From Linderina pennispora (Eukaryota > Kickxellomycota > Kickxellomycetes > Kickxellales > Kickxellaceae), in NCBI RefSeq assembly GCF_002104995.1, contig NW_024468435.1, positions 1-20,237 of the forward strand: DNA of 20,237 nt, read 5' to 3'. Shown here piece by piece: positions 8,451-17,204 of this stretch. A program made the translations under genes and the position numbers. Each line of letters begins with the position of its first letter. Positions within the stretch are counted from its first letter, which is position 1. The notes beneath the pieces were generated by a model. That model did not search any database. It was given only the letters and a program-made list of their open reading frames with translations, and was not told the DNA's origin.

Positions 8451-10103
8451 ATGGACTCGACGGTATTCCCTGCACAAAACGTCCCACCTGACATTCTCTA
8501 TCCTATTTTCGATTGCGTGGAGTATGGCAGGAAGCTGAAGAACGAGTGGGAAAGGTTGGGTCACAAAAAGGTGGTTGATGGTACCAAGTCGCTTCTTTCA
8601 ATTGCGCAGGTCTGTCGCTCATGGAGAACTGCAGCGCTACCCTACTTTTACCAAAGCACCGAAACACTTCTAGGGCCTGTGTTGGATGTATCTGATTATT
8701 ACCCTGAGATGGATTGCCCAAACCTCTTTATGGCAGCCGCTGCTGGACACAGCCAACTTGTTCGCTCAGCACATTTCTACCTTTCACTCGACCGCATTAT
8801 TGACGGCATCTCCACCCGCTTGCTGAGTGCTGGCGCTCTTTCCACCGCGACTTTCCCAAACGTGACTGAGATCGTGCTCTATTTCTACAGCAGCAAGATA
8901 TTTTTTAACGGCGACTATTCCGCAAAAGTCAGGCGATTCATTGAGCGCACCCGCCAACTGTTTCCCAACGCACAGGACTGCTCGCTCACTGTTCATTCGG
9001 GGCTGTGGATCGGCAAGGAGGACATGTACAGAGACCTAATGGGTATTCTCTTTCCAGCACCGAGAACCTTAATATTCCGCGACCTGGCGAATGCAAATGC
9101 CGTTCTGCATGGTGGCTTCAGCGCTGGGATTCAGCGGGTGTACCTCGAAATTGGCCATTCTTTTGAATGTCCGATTGTTCATTCAAACAGGGATACTATC
9201 GAAGAGCTTGTGCTTCATATATCGCTGGATCTCAGCCCGTGGCAAGCTGAAGGGGATATATCCGACGACCTGGAATCCTTATTCTGTAACACGTACCCGG
9301 AACTCACCAGCCTATCCATCGAGACGGGACCGCACGTGGTAGGGCATTTTCATATGCCAGATGTCAACCCATTTCCATTGCTGACTAGCCTTTCCTTGAA
9401 CACACGCTGTGACATTGACATTGGTGTTCTGGCCGACGACTGTGGTGAAAATCTAACATCGCTTACGATGCACCTCACTGTGCCCATTTTCAGATCGCTT
9501 CGTGGCCGTGTGTTCCCTAACCTCAAATATGTCCGTATTCGGAGCACTGACTTCTCGGCTGCTTCCAATGCTATAGGCAATGTGATTGAGGTTACATATC
9601 TGCCGTTTTTGGTTGCGCCCAATGCGGAGTATATCGAGAACTGCTACAGCCTGCTCAGCTTCGGCCGGTCTCTGCCGTCTATCATCCCGCCAAACCACTC
9701 GAACCCGCACCTTCGGCACCTAATCATCAGGAAGATTATACCTACCCTCAGCGTATTCCAGCAGGTCCTGGCTCATTTCCCAGGGCTCATTAGGATTGGA
9801 ATTGATGGGATCGGATCAGACGAAGGAGACAGTCTTAATCGCTCTGATGGCGAGATTAGCAGGCTGATGGCCGAGCTCCCAATCTTCAGTGCTCGTCTGA
9901 GACGCGTTGATTTGAACACCTTATTGCCGGTCAAGCCGCAGCTGGTCGTCGCTATTTCAAGACTGCCTTCCCTCAGGATGGTTACCATCAGAAATGTCAC
10001 TGGAATGCTGAGCCAGTACAAGGAAGAAATTGGAAAATCGGTATACGATGAGTATCGCGATAGCCTGAGCAGACCGCTATTCTGTACCAATGGCCGCCGA
10101 TAG
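8451..10103 (+). CDS. F-box-like / leucine-rich repeat protein (copy 2)
   Basis: A 550-residue intact frame with an N-terminal F-box-like segment: NVPPDILYPIFDCVEYGRKL at about residues 10-29, then SLLSIAQVCRSWRTAALPYF at about 47-66. The body is irregular leucine-rich repeats, for example FPNVTEIVLYF, YPELTSLSIETG, FPLLTSLSLNT and NPHLRHLIIRK. It shares its layout with the gene at 4971, including a GH-S-Q-LVRS motif after the F-box and a C-terminal RLPSLRMVTI strand, so the two are probably old paralogues. The start ATG at 8451 directly precedes the F-box and follows a CT-rich leader with three CTCTAC/T units (about 8410-8430), so it is well supported. A substrate-receptor role in an SCF complex is family knowledge; the target is unknown. 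It is convergent with the MGQYW-family gene. Confidence 0.82.
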   Translation: MDSTVFPAQNVPPDILYPIFDCVEYGRKLKNEWERLGHKKVVDGTKSLLSIAQVCRSWRTAALPYFYQSTETLLGPVLDVSDYYPEMDCPNLFMAAAAGHSQLVRSAHFYLSLDRIIDGISTRLLSAGALSTATFPNVTEIVLYFYSSKIFFNGDYSAKVRRFIERTRQLFPNAQDCSLTVHSGLWIGKEDMYRDLMGILFPAPRTLIFRDLANANAVLHGGFSAGIQRVYLEIGHSFECPIVHSNRDTIEELVLHISLDLSPWQAEGDISDDLESLFCNTYPELTSLSIETGPHVVGHFHMPDVNPFPLLTSLSLNTRCDIDIGVLADDCGENLTSLTMHLTVPIFRSLRGRVFPNLKYVRIRSTDFSAASNAIGNVIEVTYLPFLVAPNAEYIENCYSLLSFGRSLPSIIPPNHSNPHLRHLIIRKIIPTLSVFQQVLAHFPGLIRIGIDGIGSDEGDSLNRSDGEISRLMAELPIFSARLRRVDLNTLLPVKPQLVVAISRLPSLRMVTIRNVTGMLSQYKEEIGKSVYDEYRDSLSRPLFCTNGRR

Positions 10104-10979
10104 GTATAGCTACATTTCCGTCGGCAATATATTAGCCTTAGCCTTGAGTGCCTTGCTAACCTTCAGACACAAAATGGGTGGTAATGAGTGTGTATGTAGA
10201 CCAACGGGAAAGATGCAAGATGCTGGCTGAGAAAGGAAAAGGGGAACCCGACTAGTTTCTGGGCTCGCTACTATGTGGGGTAGTCTCTGGTGTGATGGTG
10301 CAGAAGTGATTCCGTGCTCCAATGCCAGCATGCCTTCATACCCGCATGCCTTGTATAAAGTACCATTGGCATTAGACTTGAAGTGTTGGGTGTTGATATA
10401 TGAATGGGCTTTTGCTGAGTCCCTTACACAAATACCAGAGATGAGAATATGAAAGGAAAGTAGAAATGCAAGGAAAAGAGTATATAAGGTGACAACGCCT
10501 ACATCACTGCTGGCTGTAATGGCACTCGGCGATGTGGTCTCTGTTTGCCTCCTTTGCCAATTGTGCACCAATGTCCACGACGACGCTCGACTGACCAGGT
10601 CCCAGCAGCGTTACTACACACCATTGATTACAAAGTAGATGACAAGATGGAGACGGCACATAGTGTGCTAATTCGTTAATAGGGAGTAGCATGGAAATAA
10701 AACACAAGAAATTGAGCATAGTGACGCTACTGGCCACTCAAGATCTGAAGGCATAAGGCGGATTGTAGTGACTATGCTGGCCATGGCACCTTCCAACACC
10801 AATTGCGTATCTAGTAAATTCTCCGTACAACACCCGAAGGATCTATGCAAGAGCCGCTTCCATTCAATTCCCACGTAAAATGCCCTAATTCACTAGTCAG
10901 CGCAAGCTAAAAGAGGCTTTGGGCACCCAAACTACAGGCAGAGTAGCAGGCGGCGACCCAGTGGCACGTGTGTCGCATG
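10104..10979. other. Intergenic interval between convergent genes, possible small minus-strand exon
   Basis: This 876-bp stretch lies between the stop codons of two convergent genes, which is long for this locus. On the minus strand two overlapping frames are open (10571-10110 and 10737-10504). The C-terminal part of the second, LGPGQSSVVVDIGAQLAKEA at about 10608-10549, has coding-like third positions and is preceded by TGTGTAG, which could be a splice acceptor. No upstream exon gives a consistent splice, and I recognise no family. A CACGTG lies at 10964-10969. I therefore do not call a gene here. Confidence 0.35.
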
Positions 10980-11837
10980 CTATCCTGCGCGAAAAATTGC
11001 AGCAACCTTAGGCACTACAGCGTCGCTGACGTCCTTCCAGGTGCTGTCGACCCATTCGGGCGATGCTATGTCAAACCGATGGCCGGCCCATGCTCCCCGA
11101 TGAAAATCCTCATCACCTCTGTACCCAAGGGACATGGATGGATCAGACGTCCAGCAGATCTTCAGAAGCAGTATGTGTCCGAAATTGATGTCACTCGGGA
11201 CTGCAGTACTGCGGACGTACTCCTTTGTTGTCAGGTTTCGCAGCACAGGGTCGATAAGCGGCGTAAAGCACATAGATTTCAACTCCTTCTTCATCCCCGT
11301 GCTCAAGTTCGACCCCATCAAATACATGTATGCGCGTAGGCAGTATCCAACATTCGTTTCACTGGTAGGTGATGGGCGAGTGAATCGGTCTGCATACCGA
11401 TACAAGAGATTGTTTGGTATCATGGCTTTTTCGCGATCAGTCAAGAAATCCTCAGGAAGATCATCCGCGTAATCGCCTATACAGATGATGCGCTTGCCGG
11501 CCCATGGCGCTACTACCGCTTCCTCCAGTATCAGTATGCTCTGCTGTACCGCATCAAGAAAACGGCGGGATGACAAGGCAAGACACAACAAGTCATCCAT
11601 CGATCCGAGGAACGAGCAAATGCGGAGCTGAATCTCTGGCAGCATGCCTTCCATTGACGATTTCCCTGCTCGCCCACTTGCCTGTAGCAACAAAGGAGTA
11701 AGCCTCTGAAAGACACCAGTGGTTAAAATATCAACCAGCTTGTCAGGAGTGCGCCTAAACAGCAGCTCTCCCATCTTGCCCAGATGGCCGGTAGCCTGCT
11801 GCTTATCCATGCATATGAGATTCCAGTATTGACCCAT
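10980..11837 (-). CDS. Fungal MGQYW-family protein with F-box-like segment
   Basis: A 285-residue conserved fungal protein of unknown function. It begins MGQYWNLICMDKQQATGHLG with KMGELL following, and contains the second family block APWAGKRIICIGDYADDLPE at about residues 110-129. Between them, MLPEIQLRICSFLGSMDDLL (about 65-84) followed by CLALSSRRFLDAV is an F-box-like helix set, suggesting a Skp1-binding adaptor; that is inference. The start at 11837 is chosen because MGQYW is the invariant N-terminus of the family. The frame is open 50 codons further upstream, but that extension covers the promoter, including TATATAAAA about 85 bp before the ATG. The frame is intact and ends at 10980. 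Recognition of the family is from memory of fungal hypothetical proteins; no biochemical role is known to me. Confidence 0.75.
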   Translation of the reverse strand: MGQYWNLICMDKQQATGHLGKMGELLFRRTPDKLVDILTTGVFQRLTPLLLQASGRAGKSSMEGMLPEIQLRICSFLGSMDDLLCLALSSRRFLDAVQQSILILEEAVVAPWAGKRIICIGDYADDLPEDFLTDREKAMIPNNLLYRYADRFTRPSPTSETNVGYCLRAYMYLMGSNLSTGMKKELKSMCFTPLIDPVLRNLTTKEYVRSTAVPSDINFGHILLLKICWTSDPSMSLGYRGDEDFHRGAWAGHRFDIASPEWVDSTWKDVSDAVVPKVAAIFRAG

Positions 11838-12350
11838 TTGAAGGTGAACAGAAAAGTGCAGGCGAGTGAAATGAGGAAAAATTGAACGGAGGAAAAAACG
11901 ATGCCAACAGCGGCAGCAGGATTTTATATACTTCACCAGGCAATATGCTCGCATAATGTCCTCTACACGATGATAAAAAATTGCCACACCATCAGAGCCT
12001 CCTGTTGTATCAATTGTCTGATGCGGCTTCCCTTTGCGCTATTCCCACACTGGTCTGACACAAAGCAAAGCAACTCACTTTGGGCCCCATTGCACAGTGG
12101 TGTCGCAGAGCAGATCCGTGCTTTGGTGTCAGATAGGATCGGGGTACGATGCTGTGGCATATTCTGGTGATGTATTAAAAATATACTGGTAGAATTTCGA
12201 GCACAATCTGGCTCAAGTTATTGCAGCCGCTTGGGCTCTGGAAAAGTGAAAACTATAGAAACAAATATTATATGGTCTGACGGCTCAAACCTCACTGCCT
12301 CACGTTGATGAAGCAAGCATGGAGAAAAGCATAAAGCACGCCCCTGTAAA
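11838..12350. other. Intergenic interval between two minus-strand genes
   Basis: These 513 bp separate the stop of the Ser/Thr-rich gene (12351) from the start of the MGQYW-family gene (11837). Apart from the TATA box listed separately I see only A/T-rich sequence and short unsupported frames. It must hold the 3' end of the upstream gene and the promoter of the downstream one. Confidence 0.4.
11922..11930 (-). promoter_or_regulatory. TATA box of the MGQYW-family gene
   Basis: On the minus strand TATATAAAA lies at 11930-11922, 85 bp upstream of the MGQYW ATG at 11837, a normal spacing for a fungal core promoter. It supports the shorter start choice for that gene. Confidence 0.6.
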
Positions 12351-15300
12351 TTAAGGTGTGGTTGAAGTGCTGCTAGTTGTAGTAGTTGGTGTTGTTGTCG
12401 CTGTCGGTGTTGTTGTCGCTGTCGGTGGTGTTGTCGCTGTCGGTGTGGTCGTTGTGGTCAAAGAGCTTCCTCCGGATGGAATTGTCAGGGTCAGCATCGT
12501 CGTCGTTATGGTGGGTGTTGGAGTAACCCCAACCGCCACAAATGCAGTGACTGTGTTCGTGCTGGCAACACTTATCACGGTCGGTACCGGAGTAATAGTC
12601 ACCCCAGTTGTGGTCGTGGTGGTCGTAGTAGTGGTCGATACTAGGCTCTGCGTGACTGTCATGTTAGTGAGTGTAGTCATTGTGACAGTAGGGCGGATGA
12701 TGATGTTGTAGGGCGGTGAGCTAGGGGCAGCACATTCACCTTGATAGCCCTGACCAGCGTAGATTTTGGCATGTGTCGGCCGAGGGACCCCAGGAGCAGG
12801 GACATACTCGGGGAATACAAAGTTTTGGTTCAGCATGGATCGGATCATACGGGCCTGGGACGCTCCAAGGCCGCGCACACTCGATGTCGCTGGTGTAGGC
12901 GCAGAGATTGTTTGCACGTTGGAAAGAATCGAGTGTGCCAGCTGAACTAGCTCGCGGGCGGCTTCTTTTGCCTCGCCAGCAACGGATTTCTCCGCCAGCT
13001 CTGTTCCAGCACGCCGCGAAACCGGGGTGGGTGTCGGGCTGGGAGCTGCTTCAGGGCTGGCCGCAACAGTGGCTCGCGTAGGTCCTGAAAGTGCATCAAT
13101 GAGGTCTGCCATGGTTATTGATGTTGTTTGCAGAGCCGCTTGCGGGAAAGATTCGTCGGACGTAGGATGGCTGACCACTATCTGGATGATGTCATTCGAG
13201 TTGAGCACGACCTTGCTTGCCAGGCGAGTTGAGAACATGTACGATGCTGAGCCGAGCTGGGCACCATCTGTAGAAACTGCTGAGGGAGGTGTGGCGCTGG
13301 TACTGGATAGCGAGCTGGATGCCAGTGCCGATGCTGATGCAGGCGGCACTGATGATGTCAAGGGTATTGCGGGTGACGACCATGACGATGGTGTCGATGA
13401 CACTTGCGTTGATGCCGGGCTTGACCATTCTCCAGGAGCAGGGCTTGATGACCAGCTACTAAATGCAGCAGTAGACCATTCTGAGGGCTCTGACGAGGTC
13501 GGCAGCGATATCGTAGTAGCCGGTGTTGGCGATGGCCATGAAGCAAAGGAATCGACTACTGGAGGCGTTGATGGTGAAGTGGGTGTGGCTGACTCTGCAA
13601 GTACACTGGCCCTGTCAACCGACGGTGCACTTGTGGACTGCAAACCAACGACTGAGGTAGGACTTATGAGGATGGCCGAGAAAATGTCATCCGCTGGCAG
13701 ATGCGGTGCTGGTTTGGACCCTGTTGAGCTCGCCAACGCAATACTAGACGGTGCAGTGACTGGTGCTGAATTAGTAGAATCAACTTGCCATATCGGCAGC
13801 ACCTTCTCAGCACCCACCGAGGAAAGCGCTGGCATACCCTCGGCTAACGCCGATGGCGACGTGATCTGGGCATCCACACTGGGGCGGACCGAAGCAATGA
13901 GCAGTGGAATCGATGTGGTGATTGGGAACACCATTGCAATGGATCCGACAGACTGCAGCACCGCATTCGCAATAGTGCTTACTGCTGATGCTGATGGCAA
14001 GCTTGCAGGCGAGGGCCAGTCCGAACGGAGTTCAGCCGAGGCAGCCATACTGATCGGAGTGGGTAGTGAGGATGTCACTGTTGCTGTTGGTGTGATAGAC
14101 ACAGGTAGAGCGCTGTTCGTGATTACATGTGCACTGAGCGACGACGAGGCAACAGTTAAGCCATTTGCAACCAAGGGAGAGGATGTAGATGGTATCAGTG
14201 TGAGGGGTAACACTGAGGGTGACTGTAGTGGGATGGGTGCAACTAGTGTTGGCAGCGCATCAGCAGTGGTGGTTGCCAGGAGTGGTATAGGTGACGATGA
14301 AGTTGCCAATAGGGGGGCAGACGACGACGAGGCTGGTGTAATAGAGAGCGACGACACTGCAGAAGACATGGTTGAAGAGACAGCCGAGATTGAACCTGAG
14401 GCGTTGAGCCAAGCAAAGGCACCAGCAGACGAAGTGCCTACAGACTGACTAGCACTCGTTGTAAGCTGCATAGGAGCAGATGACACAGCCAAGCTGGAAA
14501 GGGCAGGTGCTGACGGTTCCACAGATGAGCTGGCACCTGCAAAAAGCCCAGGCCATTTCGAGGTTGTTTCCAGACTACCAGTTGCGCTGATGCTGGATAG
14601 TGGAGCAGATGTTGATGTCGATGCTGGCAAGGAGGGCCGGTGGAGTAGCGCTGAGCCAGCTGAATATCCCACCCGACTTCGACCCCGATGCAGCCAACGC
14701 AGATGATGTGGAGGCCGCTGGCGATGCTGACAAGAACGATCCAAAGATACCTGGTACAGGTGAAGATACCGTGGATGACATGGCTGTTGTCGGAGATGCT
14801 GCAGATACCGAAGCCGAGCTTCCAGGGGTTAGCCAGGCAAAAAGGCTAGGGGAAATCGATGTCGACAAGGGAGTGGCAAGCACAGGGAACATAGCGGGGG
14901 CTGTCGACGATTGGACAGATACAGCGGATGGGGAAGTAGATGCTGGCGACAGAGACAGGCCGTTGAACCAGCCCAACAGCGCTGAACTGCTCTGTTGGCT
15001 CACCTGGGTACTGGAGCTATCCAATAGTGCTGCCTTTGCAGGCTTTGTCAGCGACGATGAGGCTGCAAGCAACGGGCTATCCGAAGGTGAGGAAGTATTT
15101 GGCGACGGCGTCGATGATACCAATGAAGCGGTTAGAGCTGGAGTTGAGCCTGCAACAGTTGCAGATGTAGCGCTAGATGCTGGCCTTCCGGTGGCCGTCG
15201 ACAGGATTGACAGGATATCGCCAATAAGTGCCGGTACACTTGATACAGTAGTGATTGACGGTGCTAGAGTGGTCGATACTGATGCCGACGACTGCGATGT

Positions 15301-16239
15301 ACCGGTGGTTCCAGATGTGTCAGATGTCTGTGAAGCCACTGAAGTCGACGCAGATGTGCTGAGTGAGGAATAAGGCACATCTGGGGCTGCACTTGGGAAC
15401 GACGACGGAATAGATGTCAAGACCGGTATTGATGACAGTGGTGTTTGTCGTGAAGTTTGCAGTCCTGGAGGTGGGCTGCTGTTGACAGTTTCGATCGACA
15501 CTGATGAGGTGCGTGTATGGCTAGTTTCGCTGAGCGAGGTGGTGGATACGGTCGAAAATGGCGAATGTGGATCAAGAACAACGTCGTCCAAAGTATCACC
15601 CGTGTTCCAGGTAGACTTAGGTGTGCTAGTCGGCGAGGCTTCTCCCTTGGACCACAGCTGAGCATCAACAATGACGTCGTCGAGAGAGGACTTGTCGGCT
15701 GAAGTTAAACGTTCTGCCTCGTCAATTGGAGACTCGTCGTCATCGCCCATGCCCTGGACGGCCGAATCCAAGGACTGGTCTTCAAGAGACATATCTATGC
15801 GGCGTCCTGCCTTTGCCCGCTTACCAGCATTAGTGGATAGGCTGGGCTTCTCATCGCCGTCATCGTCATCATCATCGGAATCAGTCTCAGGGTTAGCAGT
15901 CTGAGGGTCGGGTGTATTGCCACTATGTTCTCTGTCCGGAGCGGGGTTGGTGCTGGTTGCAGGCAGGTCGCTGTCCTCGGCATTGCTGGCGCCCCCAGTG
16001 TCCATGGCCCGCATCAGCATGTGTCCGTCAATAGTCAAAACTGAAGGGGTATCTCTGGGATCTGAACCAAGTTCATGTGGGCCAGCAGGGTGTGACGAGT
16101 AAAAGGTGACAATATTGCCCTCCGCCAGCGTGATTTGGTCAGGGAGTAAAATATGTATCGGTGCTGCTACAGCGCAGGCGGCTAGCGCCCAGATTACGAT
16201 AGCATAGCACCAGCGGCTGCGGATGGTGTGGCCCTGCAT
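12351..16239 (-). CDS. Secreted Ser/Thr-rich mucin-like protein, one frame break
   Basis: A predicted cell-surface or secreted protein of about 1295 residues. From the ATG at 16239 a signal peptide is clear: RSRWCYAIVIWALAACAVAA, with cleavage probable just after it. An acidic region follows (DSDDDDDDGDE), with dibasic GKR and GRR sites that could be cut by a Kex2-type protease. Then come some 900 residues dominated by Ser, Thr, Ala and Pro, a typical O-mannosylated stalk. A less biased domain lies near the C-terminus (EAARELVQLAHSILSNVQTI; then NQNFVFPEYVPAPG and AKIYAGQGYQGECAAPSSPP), then Thr-rich runs with PTATTT repeats ending STTP-TAA. No hydrophobic GPI-type tail is seen. A frame break (extra base or two missing) lies near 14620-14645. 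A spaced aromatic motif of the G-x-F-A-W-L type occurs six times. The function is unknown; wall protein or adhesin are possibilities. Confidence 0.75.
12388..12459 (-). repeat. 18-bp tandem repeat coding for PTATTT-type units
   Basis: Four tandem 18-bp units (GGTGTTGTTGTCGCTGTC on the plus strand) at 12388-12405, 12406-12423, 12424-12441 and 12442-12459. The first two are identical, the third differs at one base and the last is more divergent. They encode the Thr/Pro six-residue repeats near the C-terminus of the secreted protein, a stretch likely to vary in copy number. Confidence 0.8.
14400..14991 (-). repeat. Six degenerate G-x-F-x-W-L motifs in the Ser/Thr-rich stalk
   Basis: Within the Ser/Thr-rich protein a short aromatic motif recurs: SALLGWFNGL (near 14990), SLFAWLTPGS (near 14845), GIFGSFLSAS (near 14750), GIFSWLSATP (near 14672), WPGLFAGASS (near 14557) and GAFAWLNASG (near 14422). 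Spacing is 26-48 residues, separated by Ser/Thr/Pro/Ala linkers. The rest of the stalk has almost no aromatic residues, so this is not random. The frame break falls between the fourth and fifth copies. Confidence 0.6.
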
Positions 16240-17204
16240 TAGATCCAGTTTTACAATATGAGAAAGGGATAGTAATGGTGTGTTGAGGTTGATACCAATG
16301 GCTGTTTTGCAAAAGTCGTGCACCATGGCATTTGTATGCTGGTGAAAGGTTGTCTGGTGGCCATTTCTCACACGAGTGGTTCTTTCAACACACGAGCGTC
16401 GCATATTATGCACGATGAGTCAGAAATAGGCTGCAGTCATTAAAAATTGCACGCTGGCACGGTAAATAGGACTTCCGGTGCTTGAAATGGCGGGTGGAGT
16501 GTATTTTAAGGCATACCCCGGTGGCCATTGCCTATGCACCAGCGGACTGGTAAACGTCTGATGATTAGCGACAGTAGCTGACCTGTCGGCAGAGCTGAGA
16601 ATGCACCCCAACTGTCTGGAAATTAGACACACGCTTGCGATACTCGAGCTGGGTCAGGCTATGTCTGGCACTGCGGCCACCCTGTTAATTGAGCAGCTGA
16701 TGCTGTAAGGATTACATCGGCAACTGCTCTGCCAGTGAATTTTTGTGACTGTTGCTGTTGAGGCGGAGTCCCTGTGCAGACTCAGTCACCGGAAAAGCCA
16801 GCTGGATTCTCCGCCGAGACCTGCTCATAGCTCTGATACTGATACGCGCGGGTCTTGGCCAGATGAGTAGCTGGTGGCAGCCATCCACAGCGACCCAAGC
16901 ACTGGGCGAGGGAAACGGACTGCGTATATGGCCTGACTGCCCAGCCAGCATTGGCCAGCACATATATGCCAGATCCAATTTGATCCACGGTAATCTGTCG
17001 CGTCCCGGACGAGATGTCACAGCCAGCGTTCAAGCAGTGATCATTATTTTCTTCTTTGCTCGCAATTTTTGAGTGCTTTTCTTAAAAAAGGATTTCATAG
17101 CTCGAAGCACAACCGAATCGCATATCGTCCTCACACACGTCCATACTTTTGTCTTCCTCTGCACAGTCATTACATTCTAATTCCTCCCACACCTGCTTCA
17201 TTCC
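16240..17204. promoter_or_regulatory. Divergent promoter interval between the Ser/Thr-rich gene and the RSC-like gene
   Basis: This 965-bp interval separates two divergent genes and should hold both promoters. I see no convincing open frame on either strand; the longest, about 100 codons at 16712-17072, overlap one another antisense and have no domain. The last 100 bp before 17205 are pyrimidine-rich (CTTCCTC, TTCCTCCCACACC), as expected for a fungal leader. No strong TATA is visible for either gene. Confidence 0.4.

Noticed and set aside
10110-10571. Minus-strand open frame of 153 codons with a hydrophobic stretch (TLYTLFLAFLLSFHILISGI)
   Set aside because: One possible membrane segment but no conserved motif, weak codon bias, and it lies directly against the 3' end of the convergent F-box-like gene. 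Kept only as an intergenic note.
13027-14448. Plus-strand open frame of 473 codons, acidic and Gly/Val/Ala-rich
   Set aside because: It is the exact antisense of the Ser/Thr-rich gene. Ser and Thr codons read backwards give few stops and an Asp/Gly/Ala-rich product. It has no domain, and the minus strand has the signal peptide and repeats.
14600-15373. Plus-strand open frame of 257 codons
   Set aside because: Same antisense effect as the previous one, over the first half of the Ser/Thr-rich gene.
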